Below, in pieces: positions 24,464 through 32,317 of a stretch of DNA of 64,000 bases. Position numbers and translations under genes: made by a program. The notes beneath the pieces are model-generated. The model was given only the letters and a program-made list of their open reading frames with translations. It was not told the origin of the DNA and made no database searches. Source of the DNA: GSA-30 sp036384435 (GTDB lineage: Bacteria; Pseudomonadota; Gammaproteobacteria; Xanthomonadales; Rhodanobacteraceae); assembly GCF_036384435.1 (NCBI RefSeq), contig NZ_DASVMI010000030.1, positions 1-64,000 of the forward strand, written 5' to 3'. Each line of letters opens with the position of its first letter. The stretch's first letter is position 1.

Positions 24464-24488
24464 CCATCCGCGATCCAGTCGCGGATGG
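24464..24488. terminator. Hairpin after nudC
   Basis: CCATCCGCGA (24464-24473) pairs perfectly with TCGCGGATGG (24479-24488) over a 5-nt loop, 41 bp after the nudC stop. No T-run follows, so it may be a weak terminator, an mRNA-stabilising end or a REP-like repeat. The rest of 24424-24720 shows no supported gene. Confidence 0.4.
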
Positions 24489-24720
24489 GGCTCTAGATTT
24501 CCATCCCGCCCCCTCGCGCCTTGCATCACGACTGAAGCCGCTCACGCCACGAGCCGGCCGGCGAGCCACAACGGCATACCAGCCTCGAATTCGACACACC
24601 GGAAATTCCCGACCTGCGCCCCGCCGCAAGCAAGCCCCACCATGTCCTCCGCTACCATAGGGCGAACCTGATCGGCGGCCATGCCGGCGATCGCACCGGC
24701 AAAGAACCTCGGAGACATCG

Positions 24721-25590
24721 ATGGCCGTCAGTCTGCTTACCGCCCTTCTCGCGCTCGGCCTGCTGCATGTGCTGCCGCAGTTGGCGCACTGGCGCGGCGC
24801 CGGTGGTCTGCGCGCCTGGGTGAGGCAACTAGGCGACACCAGCGGCACCGGGCGCCTGCTGGTCACATTGCTTGTTCCCTTGCTGGCCTGCCTGGTGATC
24901 CAGTGGCTACTGAGCCTGCTGCCATTCGACGGGCTGCTGCGCATGCTGTTCGCCCTGGTGGTGCTGCTGTACTGCATGGGCCCCCACGCCTTCGAGCATG
25001 ACCTGGAGACCATCCTGCGGGCACCGGATGGCCCCAGCCGGGAAGCGGCCGCGCAGGTGCTCAGCGAGGACGGCGGACCGATCGCCTGGACCGCGCCAGC
25101 CTTGGGTGAAGCCGTGGTCTACGCCGCGCTGCGCCGCCGCTTCGGCGTGTTGCTATGGTTCTTCCTGCTTGGTCCCACCGGGGCCCTGCTCTATCACCTG
25201 ACGCAGACCCTCGGCCGCAATCGCACGCTCGGGCTGGATGCCGATGCGCAGAACGCGGCCTTTTCGCTGGCCAATGTACTGGACTGGCTACCCGCGCAAC
25301 TGCTCGTATTCACGCTGGCGCTGGTTGGTCACTGGGATGCCGTGCTTGGTGCATGGCGTCGCTGGCAGCAGCAGGCCGTGGCTTCGAGCTGGTATCGCGA
25401 AGGCCCCGGTTTTCTTGGCGCCGCGGCAAGAGCGGATATCCTGGTCGATATCGTGGCGGGGGATGGATATGCCGAGGACCGTACCGATCCCCTCTCCGAA
25501 CTGCTGCGCCTGCGCGGCGTGTTACTGCGTGCCCTGCTGGCCTGGCTCAGCGTGGTGGCGCTGGTCGTACTGGCCAGCTGGCTCGGATAA
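24721..25590 (+). CDS. AmpE-like inner-membrane protein (CobD/CbiB superfamily)
   Basis: A 289-residue polytopic protein with about four hydrophobic segments. The AmpE pattern is visible in VLLYCMGPHAFEHDLETILR, GEAVVYAALRRRFGVLLWFF and LGPTGALLYHLTQTLG. AmpE is a membrane component linked to beta-lactamase induction through AmpD/AmpG/AmpR. No ampD or ampR is next to it here. The GGAG site before ATG 24721 supports the start. Confidence 0.75.
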   Translation: MAVSLLTALLALGLLHVLPQLAHWRGAGGLRAWVRQLGDTSGTGRLLVTLLVPLLACLVIQWLLSLLPFDGLLRMLFALVVLLYCMGPHAFEHDLETILRAPDGPSREAAAQVLSEDGGPIAWTAPALGEAVVYAALRRRFGVLLWFFLLGPTGALLYHLTQTLGRNRTLGLDADAQNAAFSLANVLDWLPAQLLVFTLALVGHWDAVLGAWRRWQQQAVASSWYREGPGFLGAAARADILVDIVAGDGYAEDRTDPLSELLRLRGVLLRALLAWLSVVALVVLASWLG

Positions 25591-25618
25591 CCTGCATCTT
25601 GCGTTGAAGCGACCTGGC

Positions 25619-27481
25619 TCAGGCCAGATCGCCACGCAACGCCTTGACGCGTGCCTCGAGTTCCGCCGCGCTGGAGACTTCCGGCGCACGGATCGCATCG
25701 ACCACCAGTTCCACGCGGGCGCGGAACCGGCGCGGCAGGCGCAACGTGTTGCGCCTGCTCCACATGCTGCCCCATAGGCCACGCAGCGCCAGCGGCACCA
25801 CCGGCACGGGACGGCGCGCCAGGATCTTCTCCACGCCAGGGCGAAACGCCGCAACGGCACCATCACGGGTAAGCCCGCCCTCGGGAAAGATGCACACGGC
25901 TTCGCCAGCCGCCAACGCGGCATCGATTTCCTCGTACGCGGCGTCCAGCACGGCCGGGTCTTCCTTGAAGCCCGCGATCGGGATCGCCCTGGCCGTACGG
26001 AACACGAAACGCAGCACCGGGATATTGAAGATCTTGTAATACATGACAAAGCGCATCGGTCGCCGCAGGCTGCCCATCAGGATCAACGGGTCCATGAAGC
26101 TGATGTGGTTGCAGACCAGCAACACCGCGCCTTCCTCCGGAATCTTCTCGGCGCCGTCCACACGCGTGCGATATAGCGTGTTGACGATCGCCCAAGTGAG
26201 GAAGTGCATGATGAACTCAGGCACCAGGGTAAAGATGTATGCAGCCACCGCGATGTTGAGCAGCACCACCGCCAGGAAGATCTGTGCCGGCTGCAAACCC
26301 AGCATCGACAAGCCAAGACCAAAGCCCGACGCCAGCACGATAAATAGCGCATTGATGATGTTGTTGCCGGCAATCACACGCGACAGCTGCGCGCGCGGCG
26401 TACGTGCCTGCACATAGGCAAACAGCGGCACGACATAGAACCCGGAGAACACGCCCAGCAAGGCGAGATCCATCATCACGCGCCAGTTGCCCGGGCCATG
26501 CATGAAGGCCTTCCAGTCCAACCCCTGCACCGGACTGGTACCGTGCCGCGCGAAATACAGGTCGATACCAAAGGCAGTCAGCCCGAATGCACCCACTGGC
26601 ACCAGGCCAATCTCGACCTTGCGGCCCGACAGCTTCTCGCACAACAAGGCCCCCAGGCCGGTGCCCAGCGAGAACAGCGTAAGGATCAGCGTATTGACCG
26701 AACCATCGCCACCAAGCGTGTGCTGGGTGTAGTTGGGCAATTGCGCCACCAACACCGCGCCGAAGAACCAGAACCAGGAAATACCCAATACCGCGTTGAA
26801 TACCGCGCGATCGGAGTGCGTGAGCTTGAGCACCCGCGCCGTTTCGGTCCACGGATTCCAACTGAATTTCAGATCAGGCGCCGTGGCCGGCGCCGTGGGC
26901 ACCGCACGACTGACCACGTAACCGAGCACCGCTACGCCGATGGTCAGCACCGAGGCCGCGATCGGGCCGACGCCTGCAATCAGCATCAGGCTGCTGCCAG
27001 CGATCATGCCGGTCAGGATCGCCAATTGCGTACCCATCTCGACCAGACCGTTGCCACCGACCAGTTCATCGGGCCTGAGCGCCTGGGGCAGGATGGCGTA
27101 CTTGATCGGCCCGAACACCGTCGAGTGCAGGCCCATCAGAAACAAAACCGCCAGCAACAAGCTGGTGTGATGCGTATAGAAACCCACCGCCGCCAGGATC
27201 ATGGCGCCGATTTCGAACAGCTTCACCAGACGGATGATCCGCGTCTTCTCGTATTTTTCGGCGAGTTGCCCTGCCATCGCCGAGAACAGGAAGAACGGCA
27301 GGATGAACAACGCCGGCCCCAGATTCGTGTAGAGCCCCACGGTGTGCTCGTCCAGGCCCATCTGGAACGCCACAAGCATGATCATCGCGTTGCGAAAGGC
27401 ATTGTCGTTGAATGCCCCCAGCGCCTGTGTCCAGAAGAACGGAGCAAATCGACGATGGCCGAGCAGGGAGAATTGACTCAT
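25619..27481 (-). CDS. MFS transporter-PlsC acyltransferase fusion (lysophospholipid recycling)
   Basis: A 620-residue fusion. Residues 1-425 are a 12-helix major-facilitator transporter of the LplT type (FAPFFWTQALGAFNDNAFRN at the start). Residues about 437-620 are a PlsC-type acyltransferase with NHISFMDP (458-465; catalytic His/Asp) and FPEGGLTRDG. The domain pair would flip lysophospholipid across the inner membrane and re-acylate it. It lacks the acyl-ACP synthetase domain of the classic Aas protein. Convergent with ampE. Confidence 0.88.
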   Translation of the reverse strand: MSQFSLLGHRRFAPFFWTQALGAFNDNAFRNAMIMLVAFQMGLDEHTVGLYTNLGPALFILPFFLFSAMAGQLAEKYEKTRIIRLVKLFEIGAMILAAVGFYTHHTSLLLAVLFLMGLHSTVFGPIKYAILPQALRPDELVGGNGLVEMGTQLAILTGMIAGSSLMLIAGVGPIAASVLTIGVAVLGYVVSRAVPTAPATAPDLKFSWNPWTETARVLKLTHSDRAVFNAVLGISWFWFFGAVLVAQLPNYTQHTLGGDGSVNTLILTLFSLGTGLGALLCEKLSGRKVEIGLVPVGAFGLTAFGIDLYFARHGTSPVQGLDWKAFMHGPGNWRVMMDLALLGVFSGFYVVPLFAYVQARTPRAQLSRVIAGNNIINALFIVLASGFGLGLSMLGLQPAQIFLAVVLLNIAVAAYIFTLVPEFIMHFLTWAIVNTLYRTRVDGAEKIPEEGAVLLVCNHISFMDPLILMGSLRRPMRFVMYYKIFNIPVLRFVFRTARAIPIAGFKEDPAVLDAAYEEIDAALAAGEAVCIFPEGGLTRDGAVAAFRPGVEKILARRPVPVVPLALRGLWGSMWSRRNTLRLPRRFRARVELVVDAIRAPEVSSAAELEARVKALRGDLA

Positions 27482-27538
27482 GCGGGTCCTGGCGTGAGGC
27501 GACGGAAATAGCCTAGCGTGAAATCCGGGGCGAGTTGA

Positions 27539-28735
27539 TCAATCGCCGTTATCGATATTGTCGTCGATGAAGCTGATGCGCTCGGCCAGCCACGCCTGCA
27601 CCAGGTTATGCGCGGCCTTATCGGCATCCCCCGGTGAAAAACCGCGCTGGGCGACCAGCCACCGAGAGGTGGCCTGCCGCGCTGGCGCCACCGAGGCCAG
27701 CACCGTGTCGCGCTCGGTCTTGGACCAGGTCTTTTCGGTGTAACCCTCGCGCAATGCCTTCTCCGCGTCACCTGCATCTTCCTTGGGCAAGGGCTTGAGC
27801 AAATCGCGCGGGGTCAGGGTGGCGCGTAAATCCAGGATGGACCAGGCCACGAAGCTGGAATACCGGATGGTACCGGCCACGTCCGTGGCACGACCGATCG
27901 CCGGCTTCATTGCCGCATCGAGCTTTTTCCAGGCCGCCTGCTTGAACAAATCGCCGGTCGGCGCACAGACCGGCGCGAAGCTGTCGCGCGTGGAGCCGTA
28001 GAGCGGCCCGAATGCCTTGTAGGCGGCATCGCCCTGGCGGGTAAAGACAAAACAATGGACATACGGACGGGCCCCATCCACATCGTAATCGGATCGCTCG
28101 ATTACCATGCGCAGCAATGTCAGGGATGGGCTGTCGCCCCTGGGATCGTTGCGGACGTCGTTGTAGACGTCGCTGGCAAAACTATCGTCGCTCAATCCCT
28201 TGAGCGCTGCCGCCTCGCGTGACTTCGCCTCGGCATCGCTCACACCAGCGCCGGGTTCGTAACGATGCAGGTATACCAGCCAGGCCGAAGCCAGGGGACC
28301 GTTGTACTGGCGCAACGCCTCGGCAGCGCCAGCCGGATCGCGAGGGATACGCTCGATCACATGGTCTAGCGCGAGACGGGCCGGTGTGGTCGCGGCGACC
28401 AGGACATCATTGCGCGCAGTAAAAAGACGAGCCAGGCACTTGCCCACACCCTCGGGCGCGTCCTTGCAGACATCGCGCGTAGCCAACCAGTTGCGCTGCG
28501 TCGTGCGAATCGTTGCCGCCTGATCCCGGGGGCTGACATCGAGCAAGTCGCGATAGTGCCGGCCAATCTGTTCGTCCAGATTACCCACCGCCTCATCGGC
28601 ACAAATGGCATGCTCGATATCGGTCGTCGCTTTCTTGCAGTCGAACGACGCGGCATGCGCATGAACCGCCAGCCCCAACAGCATGCATAGCGTGCCAGCG
28701 CGCCTCCAGCCACGGACATTCATGACAGAGTGCAT
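27539..28735 (-). CDS. Exported LprI/DUF1311-domain protein
   Basis: A 398-residue protein with a signal peptide (ends HAHAAS). The lysozyme-inhibitor LprI-type domain occupies about 30-115, with cysteines in FDCKKATTDIEHAICADEA, DVCKDAP and GKCLARLF. The long C-terminal part (about 120-398) matches nothing I know. It may bind lysozyme-like enzymes or another envelope partner. The first Met has a GGAG 5 nt upstream and is preferred over the Met four residues later. Confidence 0.75.
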   Translation of the reverse strand: MHSVMNVRGWRRAGTLCMLLGLAVHAHAASFDCKKATTDIEHAICADEAVGNLDEQIGRHYRDLLDVSPRDQAATIRTTQRNWLATRDVCKDAPEGVGKCLARLFTARNDVLVAATTPARLALDHVIERIPRDPAGAAEALRQYNGPLASAWLVYLHRYEPGAGVSDAEAKSREAAALKGLSDDSFASDVYNDVRNDPRGDSPSLTLLRMVIERSDYDVDGARPYVHCFVFTRQGDAAYKAFGPLYGSTRDSFAPVCAPTGDLFKQAAWKKLDAAMKPAIGRATDVAGTIRYSSFVAWSILDLRATLTPRDLLKPLPKEDAGDAEKALREGYTEKTWSKTERDTVLASVAPARQATSRWLVAQRGFSPGDADKAAHNLVQAWLAERISFIDDNIDNGD

Positions 28736-28762
28736 CCCTACTCCCCTTTTACAGATCGCGGA

Positions 28763-30049
28763 TTATTTGTTGCGATGAAGCGCGCGGTGCGCGATGTCGC
28801 GGCGATAGAACACGCCCTCGAAGCGCAGCTTGGCGGCAGCGGCATAGGCATTTTCGCGTGCCGCGGCGATATCCTTGCCCAGCGCACAGACGGTCAGCAC
28901 ACGGCCACCCGCTGAGACCGCACGGCCCTGTTCGTCCAGCCGCGTGCCGGCATGGAATACCTTTGCCTCCGGGCCAACCGGAGCATCAAGCCCGTCGATG
29001 ACATCACCCTGGCGCACCTTGCCCGGATAGCCTCCCGCAGCCAGCACGACGCCAAGCGACGGGCGAGGATCCCACTGGGCCCGCACATCGGCCAGGCGAC
29101 CATCGAGCGCGGCCTCGATCAGCTCCACGAAGTCGGACTTCAGGCGCAGCATGATCGGCTGTGTCTCGGGGTCACCCAAGCGCACGTTGAATTCGATGAC
29201 TTTCGGCACGCCGCTCTTGTCGATCATCAGACCCGCATACAGGAAACCGATGAAGGGCGCGCCTTCCGCGGCCATGCCGCGCAAGGTGGGCTCGATCACT
29301 TCCTTGAGGATGCGCTTTTCCACCTCCGGCGTGACCACGGGTGCCGGCGAGTACGCGCCCATGCCCCCCGTGTTGGGGCCGTTGTCACCATCGTCGCGAC
29401 GCTTGTGGTCCTGGCTGCTGGCCATCGGCAGGGCATGGATGCCGTCACTCATCACGATGTAGCTGGCTTCCTCGCCCTCAAGGAACTCCTCGATCACCAC
29501 GCGTGCGGACGCATCGCCAAAGGCATGCGCACCGAGCATGTCATGCAGTGCCAATTCGGCATCGGCCAAGGTCAGGGCAACGACCACACCCTTGCCGGCT
29601 GCCAGGCCATCGGCCTTGATCACGATAGGCGCGCCATGCTGGCGCACATAGGCCAGCGCCGGATTGAGCTCGGTGAATACGGCGTAGCGAGCGGTGGGAA
29701 TGTTGTGGCGAAGCAGGAAATCCTTGGCGAACGCTTTGCTACCTTCAAGCTGCGCGGCAATCGCACGCGGCCCGAAGATACGCAGGTTCGCCTTGCGGAA
29801 ACGATCGACCACGCCAGCCACCAGAGGGACTTCCGGGCCGACCACGGTCAACTCGATCTTCTCGTCCCGGGCCAGCTTGAGCAGCCCGTCGATATCCGTC
29901 ACGGCCACATCGGCATTGCGCAACCCACGCTCACGCGCGGTACCTGCGTTGCCGGGCGCAACGATCACCTCGCTCACCCGCGGCGACTGCTTGAGCTTCC
30001 AAGCCAGCGCGTGCTCGCGCCCGCCGTTGCCGATGACGAGGATCTTCAT
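28763..30049 (-). CDS. purD: Phosphoribosylamine-glycine ligase PurD
   Basis: A 428-residue ATP-grasp enzyme, second step of purine synthesis. The N-terminus MKILVIGNGGREHALAWKL is diagnostic. Others visible are KADGLAAGKGVVVA (ATP binding), DHKRRDDGDNGPNTGGMGAY and GFLYAGLM. ATG 30049 was chosen over the longer frame (30187) because the family starts here. Confidence 0.97.
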   Translation of the reverse strand: MKILVIGNGGREHALAWKLKQSPRVSEVIVAPGNAGTARERGLRNADVAVTDIDGLLKLARDEKIELTVVGPEVPLVAGVVDRFRKANLRIFGPRAIAAQLEGSKAFAKDFLLRHNIPTARYAVFTELNPALAYVRQHGAPIVIKADGLAAGKGVVVALTLADAELALHDMLGAHAFGDASARVVIEEFLEGEEASYIVMSDGIHALPMASSQDHKRRDDGDNGPNTGGMGAYSPAPVVTPEVEKRILKEVIEPTLRGMAAEGAPFIGFLYAGLMIDKSGVPKVIEFNVRLGDPETQPIMLRLKSDFVELIEAALDGRLADVRAQWDPRPSLGVVLAAGGYPGKVRQGDVIDGLDAPVGPEAKVFHAGTRLDEQGRAVSAGGRVLTVCALGKDIAAARENAYAAAAKLRFEGVFYRRDIAHRALHRNK

Positions 30050-30236
30050 GCGTACTCCTGATACCGAACTGGACAGGCATTGTACCGGGCGCCCGGCCGC
30101 TTTGCGGCCCTTCGTGAGGAGGAGGTCGACCGCCATGCGGCCTGTAAAGTCGAACCTCGGGGCCTGCAGAGGGTAAAGAGGAGCCAATACATTGCAGGGT
30201 CTCTATTCCCGTTTACCTGTTACAGGCCACTTCCTG

Positions 30237-31604
30237 CTAAACCGCCAGCAATGCCAACAATGCGGCGCGTGGCAATTTGCCTGTTTCATTGCGCGGCAAT
30301 GCATCGACCATGCGCAGGGGGCGCGGCAGGAAGACCGGATCGATGGACTGACGCAGTTGATCGAGGATCTCGTGTTCATCCATACCCGGGGCCACCACCA
30401 GCGCGGCAATGCGGCGCACACCGATGGCATCGGCTTCATCCAGTTGGATCACCGCACCGTCGTGCACTCCCGGTATCGCGAGCACTCGGCGCGTGAGGTC
30501 ACCCAGGGAGGCACGCTTACCGGCAATTTCGAGCATGTCGGCATGACGTCCACGCAAGCGGAAACGCCGGCCGCCATCTTCCAGCACCACGATGTCGGCA
30601 AGCATCATCGGGCTATCCAGTTGCGGTGCCTGAACCTGGGTACCGTCAGGTTGCGGATGCAGACTCACGCCTTCGTATAGCGACCATGCCTCATCGAATG
30701 CCGCCCGACGCGTGGCAATCACGCAGGTTTCGGTGGACCCGAAAATCTCCAGCAACGGGGCACCATGGGTTTGCTCGGCACGTGCCGCCAACGCCGGCGG
30801 CATGGGTGCCGTAGCCGACACGATTGCCGCCAGCGGTGACAACGATTCACCCGACTCCACCACAGCGCGCAGGTGTACCGGCGTGGTCACCAGCACGCGC
30901 GGTTCGGGCACCTGCGCCAGGGCGTGGGCCACATCCAGCGGAAAGAACGGCCGACCGGCATGCACGGCGACATCGCCCAGCAGGGGCAGTAACACCGACA
31001 TCTCCAGGCCGTACATGTGCTGCGGGGGCACCGTGGCCACTACCGAGAAACGCTCGCCCACCTGCCGCCGATACATGCGCACGATACCCGCCGTACTGGC
31101 ATGGAACTGCGCCCAGGTCTTGGCGTTGGGCTTGGGTATGCCTGTGGAACCGGAGGTGTAGTTGATCGCCACGACCTGTTCGGCGGGAATCATCGGCACG
31201 TCGAACGCGACTCCCTCGGCGTGGGAGTCCAGGTCCGGCAGCACCACATAACGACGCGGTGCCGGATCGAGCGCCTGCTCGCCGATGGCATAGCCATCCG
31301 GATGCGCGGCCATGACGTCCTCGACGGCGCGGGGGGCGCGCGAAGACGGCAACAGGTTGGTCTGCCCACGCAGCACGATGGCGGCGAACGCCACCAGGAA
31401 GGCGTAACGGTCTTCGCACAGGTTCACCGCCGCCGCAGCCTCGGGCAAGGCCTTGGCCACGCGGTGCACGTCAGCCAGGAAGCGGGCGGCGTCAATGGCC
31501 TGTCCATCGCGCCAGGTCACCAGACGGCCGGCGTCATGGGCTACCAGCAAAGGCAACGTGTGCGCGGGATGCTTGCGTGGCTGGGCGTCATGGGCGGTCG
31601 ACAA
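30237..31604 (-). CDS. ANL-superfamily AMP-forming ligase (acyl-CoA synthetase-like)
   Basis: A 455-residue adenylating enzyme with the P-loop YTSGSTGIPK, IFGSTETCV, the hinge FRLRGRHADMLEIAGKR and the catalytic Lys in RNETGKLPR. It activates a carboxylate with ATP. Enzymes of this length and style occur in aryl-polyene/xanthomonadin pathways, but no pathway partner is visible here, so the substrate is unknown. The start appears to be TTG with a GGAG upstream. Confidence 0.82.
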   Translation of the reverse strand: MSTAHDAQPRKHPAHTLPLLVAHDAGRLVTWRDGQAIDAARFLADVHRVAKALPEAAAAVNLCEDRYAFLVAFAAIVLRGQTNLLPSSRAPRAVEDVMAAHPDGYAIGEQALDPAPRRYVVLPDLDSHAEGVAFDVPMIPAEQVVAINYTSGSTGIPKPNAKTWAQFHASTAGIVRMYRRQVGERFSVVATVPPQHMYGLEMSVLLPLLGDVAVHAGRPFFPLDVAHALAQVPEPRVLVTTPVHLRAVVESGESLSPLAAIVSATAPMPPALAARAEQTHGAPLLEIFGSTETCVIATRRAAFDEAWSLYEGVSLHPQPDGTQVQAPQLDSPMMLADIVVLEDGGRRFRLRGRHADMLEIAGKRASLGDLTRRVLAIPGVHDGAVIQLDEADAIGVRRIAALVVAPGMDEHEILDQLRQSIDPVFLPRPLRMVDALPRNETGKLPRAALLALLAV

Positions 31605-31744
31605 GGGCGGCTCCTGGCTCGGTCAAGTTCCTGGCAAACGGCTCGCAGCGCATGGCCGTCGAGGACCCGCGAGGTTCCCCATCCTCGGGATGGCCACTGA
31701 ACCGCGCCTCACCGCAGTGGGCACGCCGCTGGTCATGCTACAGG

Positions 31745-32317
31745 TCAGGGGCGAATGATAGCGCCCGTCAGCGCGTCGCGAATGGTTGTCGGCGAAGCCT
31801 GCCCGCCGACATCGCCCTTGAGCACGCCGTCGAGCCGGTCGCCGAAATAGGCTTCGGCCTGGGCAGCGTTGCGTGCCGGCGGCTCACCATGCGGATTGGC
31901 GCTGGTCGATACCAGCGGCCCGCCAAAGGCCCGGCACAGGGCAGCGGCGGGCTCATGGGCGGTGATGCGCAAGGCAATGCCGGTATGGCCGCCAGTCACC
32001 CACGCCGGCACTTCCGGGCTGCGCGGGAATATCCAGGTATAAGGCCCGGGCCACTGTCCGCGAATGCGGTCGAGCGTTTCCTCGGGCACTTCGGCGTGGT
32101 CGATGTAACGCGCGACCTGCCGGAAATCGGCGGCAATGAGCAGCACGCCCTGGGTAGGCGGGCGTCCCTTGAGCGCGAACAGTCGCTCGAAAGCCTCGCG
32201 ATTGTGCGGATCGCAGCCGAGTCCGAAAACCGCCTCAGTGGGATACGCCAGCACGCCGCCGTCGCGCAACAACGCGGCGGCGGCATCGAGATTCGTGCTG
32301 GCGAAATGCCGGGTCAT
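31745..32317 (-). CDS. tsaC: Threonylcarbamoyl-AMP synthase TsaC
   Basis: A 190-residue YrdC/Sua5-domain protein making threonylcarbamoyl-AMP for the t6A37 tRNA modification. Motifs: GGVLAYPTEAVFGLGCDP, FALKGRPPTQGVLLIA, PGPYTWIFP and GPLVSTSANPHGEPP. The ATG overlaps the topA stop (ATGA), so translation is probably coupled. Confidence 0.95.
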   Translation of the reverse strand: MTRHFASTNLDAAAALLRDGGVLAYPTEAVFGLGCDPHNREAFERLFALKGRPPTQGVLLIAADFRQVARYIDHAEVPEETLDRIRGQWPGPYTWIFPRSPEVPAWVTGGHTGIALRITAHEPAAALCRAFGGPLVSTSANPHGEPPARNAAQAEAYFGDRLDGVLKGDVGGQASPTTIRDALTGAIIRP